From the NCBI RefSeq assembly GCF_000516985.1, contig NW_006917096.1:3457606-3521605 (forward strand): 64,000 nucleotides of DNA, in the 5' to 3' direction. This DNA is from Pestalotiopsis fici W106-1 (Eukaryota > Ascomycota > Sordariomycetes > Amphisphaeriales > Sporocadaceae). The notes beneath the pieces are model-generated. The model ran no database searches. It had not been told where the DNA came from and saw only the letters and a list, made by a program, of their open reading frames with translations. Both the position numbers and the translations under genes were made by a program. Shown here in pieces: positions 45,756-59,389 of this stretch. Every line of letters begins with the position of its first letter. The first letter of the stretch is position 1.

Positions 45756-48700
45756 CACCTCGAGAGTGTATTCGGGAGGACGTCACGGCTTGCGAAATGT
45801 CTCCATTCGCCTCGATGAATCTGGTCACGGCCAAACGAAACGCCCGCAGCTGCGTTTGTTTCCAATACAGCGGCTTTGCAGTGGCACATTGCGCAATCAA
45901 CAGCTCAAGCTTGACAAAATTAGTAACAATTCACTGGGTCAAGCCCAACTTTAGAACGAACCTGGTTCTCTGGCGCTGCAACGGGTGTCCAATCCACCAG
46001 CGCAGCCACCTTAGCAAGTATCAACTGTACGGTTCATCCCAGTGCTGTCGTCAACCCGCCCGCCGCCAAGCCTCATCAGACGCACACCCCAGTCTTGACG
46101 GGCTGTTGCTGATACTTGATACCTGGCTGACTGGATAGACGGACAATATCATCACATGGCGCGCTGCGTATATCGACATCACCACGACATTTGTCTTGTT
46201 TGTGTCTCGAGCTCAGTACCGAACAGGTGGTTAAGGTTGTTTCCACGCGAATAGGCAGTTGGAATTGAAACTGCCAGATGCAGTATCCATTTTCTATGAA
46301 TGTCCGAAGGAAGAGGGCGTCAGAGACGGTCTTGGTGCTCCAAGACCTGCCAATCCCGTGGGAAAGGGCCGGCAAAGGGAAGACGGCCGGCCCCACGCAA
46401 GTCTGAGACGCTGCCATTCTACATTACACGCCCCTCCCTCCTCCCCAGTTGCGACCTACCCAACTAGAGATCTGATACAGGGATAGGCGGCAGCGACTCC
46501 AGGTGGTAGCTACGACAGCCTCATCGGGAATGGGCCCTCTCTGGGATGCCCAGAGTTGGTAGCTATAACACTGTCAATAAGGAGATCGCTGTCTTGGATA
46601 CTACAGCGTCATCATCAACCCCGTTTGCCCAGCAGGGCCACATGTGACCAGGACTGGAAATACTGTAGCATTACGGAGCGCACAACCAAAACGTCCCAGA
46701 CCTAAAACCAACGTTCTCGAAGGTCGCTAGATTGGGCAGGTCAGAGGGGAGCCTAACAGATGTCAATCTGCAAACGGATTAGTTGTCAACTGGGGCTACC
46801 TAATAACTTTCTAGCTGCTAGGCTTTTCGGTGCAGCTATAGTAGCAGTCTGTGGTGGTAGTATACAGCAGCATAACCCCCCAATAAAGGCCGCGCCACCT
46901 CTCGGAACCGGCGCCGTATAGTGAACTGCCAGGGCGAGCGGGTAGAGATATTAACAATATTGAGCTTCAAATTAAAGCTGCAGACGTCCATTTACCACTG
47001 CCGCAACCCAAGGAAAACCTTAATTCAACCTTTCGCAAGTGATCCCAAAAAAGACGACAAAACCCCTCGGACTGGAAGCAAACATGTTCCATTGTTTTGT
47101 TACCATCTCTTCTCCTCTTTTTCCTGGTCATTAAACAGACACTTTCCGCGACTCAGATCTTTGAGTTCCCCCGGTCCATCATTGTCGCAGAATCACAACG
47201 GGCACGTAAAAATCACGTTGGTGGATACGCGTCACCAAGGGTCTTTATTGGTGCATCTCACTTTTTTTGTTCTCTAACATGGCTTGGCAGACTGCTATGG
47301 ACCAAAATATCAACAGCAAAAGACCTATCACGGACGGGCCATTGGTGGCTGAGCTGTTGTTGGGTCCGGTCAGTAACAGGAAATGTAAGCGACCACCAGC
47401 AGCAGCAGCACCCTTTCGTGCAACAACCAACTACTACTACCTAGGTATGAGGTAGTAAGTAGGCACAGCATTAGGTACTACCGGCAACCAAGATGCAACC
47501 TGCATTGCGGGGGAGTTCACCCTCCCTTTCGAACATCACTCTATTATTCCGACCATAGATATTGCTTCATTTACTGTAAGGCTGATTTGATTGATGGTAG
47601 TCAATTTCCATGAGACGCTATCACCTCATGCATCGCAACCATGGCAGTATTCGGTTGGTGTCTCAACCGGCCGAGCTTGTTTTGAAAAAAATCCTAGGCT
47701 CGGAAGGATGACATACGGCATACAAATCAACTCAACTCGTGGCTACAAATGCCGCAAAACATGGTCAAGAGACTAATCTCACCTTTACGCACACACACAG
47801 TAGTGAATCCTTGAACTGTACGTACCGATGTGTCGGTCGCGCTGTGCTGAACAACACCCTAGATTGAGATAAAATTATTGTCCAACCCTCACCCCTGCGC
47901 GATGACCTACTAACGCTCAGTGCCAATGATGCCTCGGCAACGGCAGATCTTTGGACATAGGCTTTGCTCTCGATGATCTGGTTGGTGCGAATTCTTCATT
48001 GTCAATACCAAAGACCTGAAGCACGACCACGCAAGCCTTCGATCCATCGATTCGGACGCCAAGAGAGACGGTGGCTTCACGACTGTAGGGGCGATCCGCT
48101 ACCGATATCACCGACGAGGGATACCATGCCGCGACCGGCGTGGGACCTGACCTGGGCGGGCTGTCCTGTGGCCCTAGCAATCTCGGTCGGGAGCGAACAT
48201 GACCCTACCTACCGCCCCTAGCAGGCAAAGTCAGTACATACTGTAGCAGTATACTGCCTGCCTACAGTCACCAACACTTGCATACACCTAGCCTGAATCG
48301 AACCGTATGGAGCCTTGTAACGGAGATTCCGGATAGAACACCGAATAACCTAGCATTTTCAAGCTCGCGATGGCCAACTAACGACTACTGCAATAGTAAT
48401 CATCATTATGCGCCCGCCCGTGAGCAGCAAGACCATGATGTGGCATGCCGATTGCGGGGTGAGAAGGTTGCTTCATCTCATAGTCGAGCGCCGAGCGGCA
48501 TAAACTGCCTCGACACTGACATAGCTACCATCTAGTGTTACGACTTTTACACACGATCCATCTATCCAGCACGCGGCCTTGCGCTGAGACAACACAAGCC
48601 ACAACCACCTATTTTTCCCCCCTCCTAGGATGGTGCGCTCGATTGTAGCACAACGTCAGTCTGGACTATGATTACTGCCCGTGACAGATGAGCAAGCAGC

Positions 48701-51700
48701 CTGCAATGTCACCTACAAGTGGCATTTTGCATGGCCTAAAACGACGCTGGCTGGGGGGCAGACACTGATCAGCTGCGGAGATGCTCTCGAGATCGGCCCA
48801 GCTCCGGGGAATGATATGATGAGGGCGAGATGTCAAATCGTCTGATGTTCTAACGCCAAGCAAGAGCCCATCTCGCCAAATCGTAAAACGACAGGCATCT
48901 CTTGCCCTGAGATCCATGACTGCCAGGCGTAAAGTCTCTTGGTCGCGTCGTCATCACCGATGCACAACAGACACAATTCCCTGCCCTTCTTCTCGTTGCA
49001 ACCGTTCTGGCCGCTCAACTTTGCCAATTTTAGCGAGCCTGTGGAGATGGACTCTATCTATCTGCTTCAACGCCCAAAAAATGCCCTGCATGGGGGGCAG
49101 TCCTGATCCTGGGCGTCTTTTCCCGCTGTCCCATTGTCCCAGCAGTTTGGTTGGAACGCGAAATTGGCCCAGGGAGCAGACGGGCTAAACAGACTCCAGA
49201 GTCGCCGCAAAAGTATTCTGACCTCCCCCAGTGTCGATGTTGGGGATCCATCTCAGATGTTACCCTAGACAGGGGAGCAAACCCAAGAATCTCGACCTGT
49301 CGGATTACAATCTGGCATCAAGGGCACCACCTCGGTACAGCAGGGGGCCAATCTTGGACATGGACCAGGGACACTCGTTTTTTTTCTTTCTTCCTCATCT
49401 TCAAAGCTTTTTCTTTTCTTTTTTTCTGCTACCTATGAATCTTATTCATCGTCATGCCGTTGCTAGTCCCTCTCGTTTGCCCCAGCTTTCAGGCAGAGCA
49501 GTGAGAGCCGCAGGTCATTGTAAACCCGGAAAATCCGCCACTGAGCTCCATTGCCCTGAAGCACGGACGTGCAAATATCGTGAGGTCCCACAATAGAACA
49601 ATTGTGTGTATTGTTCGGTAGTATTCACTATTTTACTTGAACCAAATTCTGCGCCTTCATGGACACTTTGATATGATTTCCGAGGCTGTCATTCTCTTTC
49701 CCAAATTCTAGACCTTGTTTGGGCCCGGGGATCACTGATGACAGGATGGGACGATCATCACTCCCGCGTTTGAGAGCAAGGAGACGAGAACTCTATGTAC
49801 TCCCCCTGGAACGTGTGTGAACAATTGAGAGAGGAAAAAGCAAACCTCTCTGCTGTATGGTACTGCATCACCTGCTGCTCCGGCTTAAGAGGTCCCAGTC
49901 TTCCGAGTTGATATTCTTTTTTTTGGTCTGCGCCTGCACCTTGCGCAATGCAGTCTGCAACAACAAAGTCAGTCTCACAAAACTGGATCAAGGCTGGGAA
50001 ACGAGGATACGAAGAAACCTTTCAATGTCAAGTTGTGTTACGTACGAGAGATGATTATTTTCCCACACTCTCAGCTTCAGCTGTGCGCGCGCGTATTCGT
50101 AGCCTCCTCCCCTCATCTGCTGATTTTCAGTAAAAAACGTGACTCCAGTATGGCTACCACCTCGAGACTTTGATATCCTGGTTCTTGGGAAACTTGGGCT
50201 CCGCTTAGCAGGCGCTGCCGCCCACCCGGCTCTCGCGCCCAGATACGTTGCTCCTTTCTTCTACACAAGGGGACAGCCCATCATGGAGACCTCGAATGGG
50301 ACCGTGATGTGGGAGCACTGAGCAGTGCTCAACTCTCTTTCGACGAATGGATCATGCTAATGGCACCGACTTGAAATGTAAAAACTACGATGCACCGAGC
50401 GCCTCATACCATTCCCCTATTTTTTTTTCCCCCTTCTCTCACCCTGTTGCCATCGTGGAGAGAGTAGAAAACACACCATTTTCTCCATGTTTGATCGGCA
50501 GCGGGCGGCAATCTCCTTGCCACTGCAGCAAATATATGACCTAAAATAAAACGGTGTTTCTCTTTCTCAGCGCCTTTTCTCTTTGCTTGCAGCCGAGGCA
50601 TGCTCGGAGCATGGACGCCGCCCGTCCCTGATGCTGGTCCGATCATCTTGAGCCTCATGTTACTATATCTTTTAGGGGTATATGCCACTCCGTGATATTA
50701 CTCGGCATATACGGCACTTGCAATGATAAGTGCCACGTAGATACTTGATGTGACCATGATTGATCGCTAGCTTGCGAGGTCTAACGTCGGCATCTGTTGC
50801 CTAGTCCTTGATGTCACCTATGATGTAGTGATTATCATGCAGGTATTAGATTGTACAGAAAAACTTCTCACGTATGTCTGATATGGAATCAGATTTATAG
50901 GGATGAGCCTCAAGAACCTCAGTCTATATACCGTGAACGCTTACAAACACGTGCACTACATTGAATGTCTTGAGCTCGAGGATATGGCAATGTACAAGAC
51001 GGCTTGCAGAATAATTTCGAGACAATCGCTCAGACACATATGCGCATGTATAGACCAAAGCTCAAATTTAGGTGTACTGCTCTAGGGACGGCTCAAGCAT
51101 TACTCTTTCAAGAGATGTATCCGCATTAGGGAAGTCCAAGCTGCTCTAATGTAGCTGCTGATGTTGGACAGAGCCATTGGAGGAATGGAAACCTGATTTA
51201 ATGAAACCTTGAAAGCGAGTCCCTTCATCCATCCGGATATCGCTCGGGCAAGTCAATTCTGGCCTCACCGGTATATCGCTTTCCGTCAACAAAGCATGGC
51301 AACAAAGGTTTCCTCCTCCTCTTCTAGCCACTGAATGGCCATTGACCCCCATGATACGATCTTGAAGGAAGAAGAAGGGCCAGAGAGCTCTCAACTCCCG
51401 CGACTCCGAGTTCACGCACTTCACAGTGAAAGTGGCATTCTGCCTAAATGAACACTACAGAATGATACTTGATGGGTAAAATACATGATTTAAAGTTTTA
51501 CGCGGAGGGATGCTCTCGTGAGATTGAAGTGAGAGAATGAGTGTACGGCGCAAATGTAGATGTCCAACCAACAAATGTCTTGTGAGTGCTTCAGAATTGT
51601 CAAAGCACAACAAGACCATAACACGTTGGCGGCCGGAGAGTGAGACAGCTCGTCGCCGTTTCAACTAGCTTCCTAGTGTCCACAAACCTCCGAAGAGGAA

Positions 51701-52164
51701 AAATATGAGAGATTTAGGACAAGAATTGATGATGCTATATTCCGACGGTCGCTCAAAAACCACCATAGCCTCTTTGCACAGACGGTTTGAGTCCACTACT
51801 GCAAGAGGGCATTGTCCCAATGTAGGTCTAGATTCGCAACCGAGCAACAAGAGACCCGTTGATAACCATACTCATAGCCACCTTCTTTTTCTAGAACACG
51901 TCACAATATCGTTGTTGCATGATCATTGCAAGTCCGTCGTGGGTCTCCTAACACAATGTTCCGTCGTGGATCCTACGTACGTGCTGTATGATGCTCCGCA
52001 ATCTGTCAGAAAAGGTATAAACGAGGCGGACTTGCCGGGAGCCACAAGTCCACACGCAGTACATGGTAGTGATTAGACTCAGATGGGATGAAGTTGCGAA
52101 CACGGGATAGCCGATTGGAATTTTATACAAGATTCTTTGTGACTGTTGTCTATACCGGATCCAT

Positions 52165-53267
52165 CTAGTAGTCGTAGAATCCCTTGCCGCTCTTCTTGCC
52201 AAGCCAGCCTGCATCAACCATCTTGGCCAGAAGCACGCTAGGTCGGTACTTTGAGTCACCAGTCTCCGTATGGAGGACTTTCATGATGGCCAGACACGTG
52301 TCGAGTCCGATAAAGTCTGCAAGTTGCAGCGGTCCCATTGGTACGTTTGTGCCGTTCTTCATAATCGAGTCAATCGAGTCTCTGTCACCGACTCCGGTCT
52401 CGAGACAAATGACGGCCTCGTTGATATACGGCATCAGAATCCTGTTGGCCAGGAAGCCAGGAGAGTCGGCCGACACCGAGGCAATCTTGCCCATGGCCTT
52501 GCAAAACGCCACTGCTGTCTCAAGAGTCTCGGCGCTGGTCTGCAAGCCGCTGATGATCTCGACTCCCTTTTGTACAGGTACGGGGTTCATAAAGTGAGTC
52601 GACACCACGCGAGAGCTAGCCGAGGTATCCTTGGGGTCCTTGGTAGTCGCGGCAGCAATCTTGGTGATGGAGATGGAAGATGTGTTTGTTGCCAGAATTG
52701 CGTGCTTTGGGCAGATTTGCGCCAACTGGGAAAAGATGTCAAACTTCAGTTTGGGGATCTCCGGGACAGCTTCAATGACAAAGTCCACCTTGGACAGATC
52801 CTCAATGGCCGTGCTCGGCGTGAGCAACGATCTTGCCTTGTCAGCCTGTTCTTGTGTGATTCGCTGCTTCGAGACATCCTTGGCCAACAGCTTTTCTGTA
52901 GATAGGGGGTTAGCAGTGCGAGATGCAACACGGCAACACTGCCTGAGCGGTAGCTGGTGCCAGGATGATGTCACCCACCTGCGAAACTCACGCCCTTGTC
53001 TAGAGAGGCTTTAGACGAGTCGATAAGTGTAACTGGTACTCCGGCCCTTTGTGCAGCAACCAGAGCAATTCCCAGTCCCTATGTTGATGTGAGTATGGAA
53101 AACTGTACGTGTGTGCCTATCACATGTCAAGCGTGACATACCATCTGGCCAGCACCAATGACACCCAAGCTCTTTACTTCAGCAGCATTTCTAGCTGCAG
53201 TTGAGCTGAAGTACCTGGCCCGACGGGCCACCTGGGGTAGAGTCCTCCTTGCGATTATGCTTGCCAT
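52165..53267 (-). CDS. Mitochondrial 3-hydroxyacyl-CoA dehydrogenase
   Basis: Three exons (53267-53142, 53078-52979, about 52895-52165) joined across introns of 63 and about 83 bp give 318 residues, the standard length for the short-chain L-3-hydroxyacyl-CoA or 3-hydroxybutyryl-CoA dehydrogenase family. The N-terminus (MASIIARRTLPQVARRARYF) is an arginine-rich mitochondrial presequence. The NAD-binding GAGQMGLGIA spans intron 1. IEAVPE, the substrate-loop TNTSS and the catalytic His in STHFMNPVP are present, and the C-terminus ends GKKSGKGFYDY as in the family. It oxidises 3-hydroxyacyl-CoA to 3-ketoacyl-CoA in beta-oxidation or short-chain metabolism. Chain-length preference cannot be read from the sequence. 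It is transcribed divergently from the Tof1 gene. Confidence 0.93.
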
Positions 53268-53705
53268 TGTATTTGTGTGAGAGCGTGTAGCAATTCCAGA
53301 TACGAAAATGTGTCTTGAGTGAGATGCGAGGCAGGTAATCAATCAACGTTATCAATCGCAACAAGCTCGGTTAACTTCGGGGGCCCGGGGTAAAGCAGCA
53401 GCGCATTGGCGCGGCCCCCGGCATTGGAGCAGTTAGTGCCAATTCAGTCGGTCGACCCAGCACAAAAACGCCGATCACCACTGAAGGAGAGCAGCGAAAA
53501 TCGAGGTGGGGCCAAACCACTTTAAGCTTGTTCCTGACGCGACGCGCTTTGGCTGGCCTTCGGTTCGTTGCTAGACGCGTCACTCGTGTAAATTTACATC
53601 GAGGTACGGAGACGCAACTACAACATAGCAAAATAATTCAATGCGCCACGACTGAACGACGACAGAGGCACCCAGACTCGGTGAGAGTCTTCAAAAACGC
53701 CCAGA
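53268..53705. promoter_or_regulatory. Divergent promoter, HADH / Tof1
   Basis: 438 bp separate two start codons on opposite strands, so both promoters lie here. It includes a GC-rich stretch (GGGGGCCCGGGG near 53380). No specific factor site was assigned. Confidence 0.6.
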
Positions 53706-56700
53706 ATGGAAGCTGCAGAAGGTTCCAATGATGTCGTGCACCCAGAAGTCAGAGCACACATCAACAGTCTCGTTTCTGCTGTAAGTGGCCAGGTCCCATG
53801 GCGCAATAGACCATGTGAAAGCTAATTGGGACCTCTCAGCTTGGTGGATTCAGTGCTGAAGATGACGGACGATACGTGATGGGAGACTCCGCCCTGGAGG
53901 TTCTCCGCGACATCAAGAAATGGATCCGATTCTACGACGAGAAAACAAACCGCATGGATGTTGCGCGATGCTTGGCCGAGGCGAACCTGATAGAGGGCGA
54001 TTTGCTGCATATACTTGCCTCTTGGCCCGAGGCGGCTACCGATAACAAGTTCAAGGCAAGAGCTGCGCTGGCCTGCTACGAGTTGATGGTGCCCCTGACC
54101 TGGCCGCTGGAGCGCAACCTCGAAGAGATGACCGTCAACCACCACCGGCATCTTCCCGTACTGCAGCTGGCTCAGGTTAGCTACAAGCGCGCCATCATCA
54201 ACTTTGATGCTGCACAGATTCTGCACACGGCTGTTCGTGTGGCTCTGCCATCCATGGCGCTGCCGAAGAACGACCGAACTACACGAGACGAGGGTATCAT
54301 CAAGCTAGTCCTATTGTTCTTGCGCAACATTGCCATGATTGCACCTCCGCCAGGTGTCAAGTACGACGGAGACGAGTCGCAGATCTCCAGGTCGGCCTTG
54401 ATTGATGCATTCTCTTACCAGGACATTCTGCTTACGATCCTGACGTTGGCATCTAACATGGGCGACGATTTCAACCACGAAGGTGTTATCCTTATGGAAA
54501 TAATCTTCCATCTGGTGAAGAGAGTCGACATCAACAAGCTGTTCATGGACGACAAGCAGTTGAGCAAGGCGAAGGCAAACGAGTTGACAACGCTGATGAG
54601 TAAGGAGGCGGCAATGCATCGACCACACAACCGCAAAGCGCCGACTAGACATAATCGCTGGGGAACCATGCTCTGGGTCCAGCGAGACGACGGCAAAATG
54701 TCTACCGTTTCTGGGCAGGATGCTCTATTCGATGCCGCTACGAGACAAGAGAAGATGGACAGCAGCAAGACGTTCCGGCCGCCCAGGAGGCCAAGGAAAG
54801 AGGAGATGGAGCCCAAGGACCTTGGACCGTCGGTCTCATTGAATGCAAGGGCACGAGAACAGCTCCGGAGCTTTGTGGAAGAATTTCTAGATTCTGGATT
54901 CAATCCACTTTTCCTAAATGTGCGCAAGAAGCTGGACGACCGCAAAGACTATGTTCTGGAATACCACCATCGTCAATTTTTCTACCTCACGTCATGGTTC
55001 CTAGAAGCTGAGCGGACACGACAAAAGGCAGCAAAAGGCAAGAGGACAAGCCAAGATGATGTTGGTAGCTTCAACTTGGTTGCCACCGTGCTGAACCAGG
55101 AAATGTTCATCACCTTGAACAGAGCCATGCAAGAATCTCTCGACAATAGAAATTGGCAGGAGCTGACTGCAGCCATGAGGTGCTTTACACAAATCCTGCT
55201 CACTGTGCAGGACATGAGTGAGACTGGCAATGAGGCAGATGAGGAGATTGCCGAGAACATACTCAGTCGAATCTTCTACGAGGAAGAAACTCATGAACGA
55301 GTGGCAGCGGTTGTGAGAAATTTCAAGGATCAGGGTTTCGAGTACCTCGATGCTTGTACGGAATTAGCACACACATACCTGCGCATCCTGGAGTCGTACT
55401 CAAAGCAGAATGTCGATATGCAGGTGCGGTCTCGCAAAAGGGTGAGGAAGAAGAAGGCTGCCAACAAGGATGGCGGTGATGAGAGCAACCCAGTAGAGGA
55501 AGACGATGATTCCGAGAATGACGAGGCCAACGCCGAAAAGACGACCAAGGAACGAAAATTCAACTTCAACAAGTGGGCTGACAAGTTTATCCCACAACCG
55601 GTTGTCGACACTTTTGTCAAGTTTACAAGATACTACCAAGACTTGAATGATGCCCAACTCAAGCGTGCACACCGATACTTCTATCGCATAGCTTTCAAGC
55701 AGGACTGGGCCGTCATGCTTTTCAGGGTGGACATTATTCACCTATTTTACGGCATGATCAAAGGCCAAGAGCCTTTGGACAGAAGCTGCAGCAGCTACAA
55801 GGAGTGGGAAGAGCTTGTAAAGCAGATTTTGAAGAAATGCATCCGCAAGATTGACGAAAGGCCAGCCTTGATTATTGAGATGTTATTCTCCAAAATCAAT
55901 GCTACAGCACACTATCTGCAGTTTGGCTATGAGAAGCAGACGATACCGTCTTCAACACCAAAGCCCGCAGCCGAGTTGGAGTTTCGCCACGAAGTCGAGC
56001 ATGAACGGAAAGTGGCAATTGCTGTGGGTGCATTGCTGGACAAAGAGATGGCACACCACATCAAGTGGGTGAGAGACCAACTCAGCGCCGCGGAAACCGA
56101 AAGGAGGGCCTGGGGGACGGCGGAGAAGGCGTTGCAATCTGTCGAACCACCTGCTGCAGATAATGCAGAGCAACCCGAAGGAGCTGCTGCCCAAAAGGAG
56201 GCATCCGACATCTTTGTTCGTCCTGATGACGATGCTCGCCGGGTGGCAATGTTCAAAAATCCACACCTTCGCCTTCTCATGAAATTGGTCGGGTTTGAGC
56301 GTCTTGCGCCATCCGTGGACGAGACACCCGAGTCGGCTTGGATTATTCCCGCCGCTCTTACCGCAGATCAACTCAAAGAGTCTTTGGACCTGGTCAGTAA
56401 AGCCGAGTTTGATCCGCCGACATTCGAAGAGGGTAAGCTGGCGGAAGATCAACTTCGCAGAAAGACTGCACCGCGTGCCCCTCGAAAGAAGGCAGTATTT
56501 GACGACGACGAAAGCGGCATTGATGATGATGAGATCCTTTTCCCCGCTGGTGGTCCCACTGTGCGTCCGGCAGACCACAGCGATGCAGATAAGCCGAAAA
56601 AGACTCGACGCAGACGCGAGAAGAAGGAAATCACGGAAGAAGAGAGGGAAGACAGGGCGCGGAAACGTCGCCAGAGGGAGAAGGAAAAGGCACGCCGCTT

Positions 56701-57271
56701 CAAGTCTGACGTCTATGTTCACGCCAGCGACGACGAAACAGACGAGGAGCGCGACCGAGAGTTCTTTGCTAAGGAAGCAGAGTTGCGTAAGAAGCAAAAG
56801 TCCCTCGCAAAAAGCGCGGCAGTGACTGTGCTACCCCCGAGTCCGAGATTGGGCGCGGCGAAACGCAAGATTGCCGAGTTACTAGAGTCGGACGACAGCA
56901 GCAGCGACAGCGACAGCGGCGATGAGGATGAGCTAGGAGATAGAACGAAAGGCCCAAAGTCGACACAAGACTCGACTACTAGTCGCCTCCGAGACACTAC
57001 CTTGGTCGATGAGGATGATGAGGATGAGGACAGCCAAGACAATGACGACGGCGATGATGATGACGACACGCCTCCCTCGTCCAGCCCTCACGCTGGCTCC
57101 ACAGGCAGCAGAAATGCCAACAAGCGGCGGCGGCTCTCCAAAGAGCCCAGCTCCGCTCCCGACCAAGAGATGGTGGACGCGGATGAGGATGAGGACGCAC
57201 CAAAGCCGGCAGCCCGCCGAAGACCCCGGGCCAAGGCCGGCTTCATTATAGATAGCAGTGACGAGGAGTAA
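53706..57271 (+). CDS. TOF1: Replication fork protection protein Tof1/Swi1 (Timeless family)
   Basis: Exon 1 (53706-53780) encodes [20 protein letters not shown]... and is joined across a 59-bp intron (53781-53839; GTAAGT...CTCAG) to a 3432-bp exon, giving 1168 residues. The Timeless N-terminal domain occupies roughly the first 280 residues ([20 protein letters not shown], then [13 protein letters not shown] and [13 protein letters not shown]). A helical middle region follows ([25 protein letters not shown] block). The C-terminus is highly charged, with acidic and serine runs interspersed with basic patches. The family pairs with Csm3/Swi3 to stabilise stalled forks, promote checkpoint signalling and support fork pausing. 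The length fits fungal Tof1/Swi1. The upstream intron restores the conserved start; starting at a codon inside exon 2 would lose it. Confidence 0.92.
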
Positions 57272-57650
57272 TGGGCTTTTATATTCTGTCGTATCAGCAT
57301 CATGAGTGTATGGCGTTTAGGATAGGAACTTGGACCAATGAATTCAATGACTACTTCATATTTTCCCGACTACACTTGTCTTTATACGATCTGTAAAATG
57401 ATGAACTGTTTGGGCTCAAGTCCCTTTCGCCCTAGGAAGCAGTGAACACAAAACACATCATTGATTAGAAAAGTAGTCTTCTTTTAGGAATGAATTATTG
57501 ATCGTGACATTCATAAAATCAGTGCCTAAATCGGGTATGCCTAACTATGTACAGTGGAAAAGGGGGAATATCTTCCCAAATTGCTCAGTATACCACTTCC
57601 CCCGGGGGCAGGATGGTATTTCCCGCGACCTTCTAGTAATGAATGGGTAT
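57272..57650. other. Convergent intergenic region, Tof1 / FDH
   Basis: Shared 3' flank of two converging genes; no further feature seen. Confidence 0.6.
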
Positions 57651-59389
57651 TTAAGCGTTCTTCTTGGCGCGCTGGCCATAGGCCTTGGTGGCGTAGTCTC
57701 CCTCGTGGACAATGAGGTCCTCGGGGCGGTAGTCGTGTCGGCCGGACAGGTAGCTGTCGAGGATGGCCTTTGTGCCGTCGGCGTAGCGCTTCTGGGCGTC
57801 GAGCGAGGTTCCGGACATGTGGGGGACCATGGCGTTGCCGGAGCCGTCGCCAAAGGGGTTCTGCATGGTGCGGAAGGGGTGGTCGGCGGGGGCGGGCTGG
57901 GGGAACCAGACGTCACCTCCGTAGCCGTTGAGCTGGCCGCTGGCGACGGCGGCGGCCACGTCCTCCTTGTTGACAATGGCGCCGCGGGCCGTGTTGATGA
58001 GCCAGGCGCCCTTCTTCATGTGCTTGAGCAGGTCCTTGTTGAACAGGTTGCGCGTCTTCTCGTGCAGCGGGCAGTTGATGGTGACAACGTCGCACTGGCT
58101 CAGCATCTCCTCGAGGGACTCGACGCGGCGGCAGCCAATCTCCTTCTCGACCTCGGGCGACAGGGGCTGGTAGTCAAAGTAGAGGAGCTCCTTGCAGTCA
58201 AAGGGCTTGAGGCGGCGCAGGACACGCTCACCAATGCGGCCGACGGCAACGGTACCGACAACCTTGCCCTCGAGATCGTACTCGTTCTTGGCGGCGGCGG
58301 CAACGTCCCACTCACCGCGGACAATCTGGTTGTGGGCGGGGACAAAGTTGCGGACCAGCAGAAGGATGGTCATGACGACGTGCTCGGCGACCGAGACAAC
58401 GTTGGATCCGGTCACCTCGGCGACGGTGATACCGCCGTTGGTGGTGTTGGCAGCGTCGAGGTCGACATGGTCGGAACCGATACCGGCAGTGACGGCGAGC
58501 TTGAGCTTCTTGGCCTTGGCGAGACGCTCCTTGGTCAGGTAACCAGGGTGGAAGCTGTTGCAAGAATGTTAGTCTGGACGCCTAATACAATGCCTCTGCT
58601 GAAAGTAGCAAAAAGGATTGGAAATGTTGTTGCAAGGTACGTACGGAGTGGTGATGATGATCTCGGCATCGACGAGCTCCTTGTCAAAGGTGGAGTTCTC
58701 ACCCTCCTTGTCGGAAGTAGTAACGAGAGTGTGACCTTGGTCCTCGAGCCACTTGCGGATGCCGAGCTCGTTCTCAGTGGTACCCAGAAGCTTGGGTTGC
58801 TGCAAAGAAAAGATGTCAGCTCTGGTCGCACGCTGTTTCGATTAATCCCCTTTGCAAATTGTTTCGAGGAAGAAACACTCGCAGCAAAACTCTCCGCCTG
58901 CCCCGCGCGTTTTTCCGAATTACAGCTCAAGAGTAACGTCATTGGTCCATATGATAGTCCCAAGGTTGAAACTCGCCTATAATTGAACAGAAAAGCGGGG
59001 GGCAGATGCGGGCGCCGTGCGGACGGTGCGTCGACCCTTGGCGATTTGGCCGGGGTAGCATTCAGATGTAGAAGGGATGATATAATTCTCCCCTTCACGG
59101 TGAGAAAACGTACCTGCTTGGCGTGCTCGCCACCGTCGTAGAGAACCAGAAGAACCTTGACCTTTTCACGTTGACCTGTCAGCATGCGAATTGAGGCTGG
59201 AGAGCCGAAGGGATTGCGATGTGGGAGGGAGAGGGGGGAGGTGCCCGTCGATGCCACAGCCGGCCGGATGGCCGTGCCGGCTCTGAACGTCGATAGGCGT
59301 GGGCTCTTTGTAACAGAAGCAGCTGTAGAAAGTGCCCTTGTTGATAAGGGACGAGCGTAACGCTGGGCAGAACGGGCTAGTAATACCAT
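57651..59389 (-). CDS. NAD-dependent formate dehydrogenase
   Basis: Three exons (59389-59114, 58799-58645, 58554-57651) give 444 residues. The catalytic core starts near residue 77 ([11 protein letters not shown]), where shorter fungal orthologues begin. It includes the Rossmann motif GTVAVGRIG (the AxGxxG form usual in formate dehydrogenases), substrate and catalytic residues in NCPLHEKT and NTARGAIV, and the signature [11 protein letters not shown] followed by [13 protein letters not shown] with the catalytic His. It oxidises formate to CO2 with NAD+. About 75 extra N-terminal residues, rich in Arg/Ser/Ala, look like a mitochondrial presequence, although part of exon 1 could be a further small intron (acceptor-like GCTGACAG near 59168). 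Intron 1 is unusually long (314 bp); intron 2 is 90 bp. Confidence 0.93.

Larger units (their letters stand above)
38981..52164. other. 13-kb non-coding tract upstream of the homeobox gene
   Basis: The longest gene-free stretch in the window, with normal composition and no RIP signature. It contains scattered TACCTA/TAGGTA motifs (for example near 41335 and 41505), simple repeats, and only short frames without recognisable domains. Part of it may be a long leader or regulatory region of the homeobox gene. I found no tRNA, rRNA or snoRNA that I can support. Confidence 0.5.

Noticed and set aside
48285..48310. tRNA B-box-like GGTTCGATTC on the minus strand
   Set aside because: No complementary T-stem, A box, acceptor stem or anticodon arm could be formed around it.
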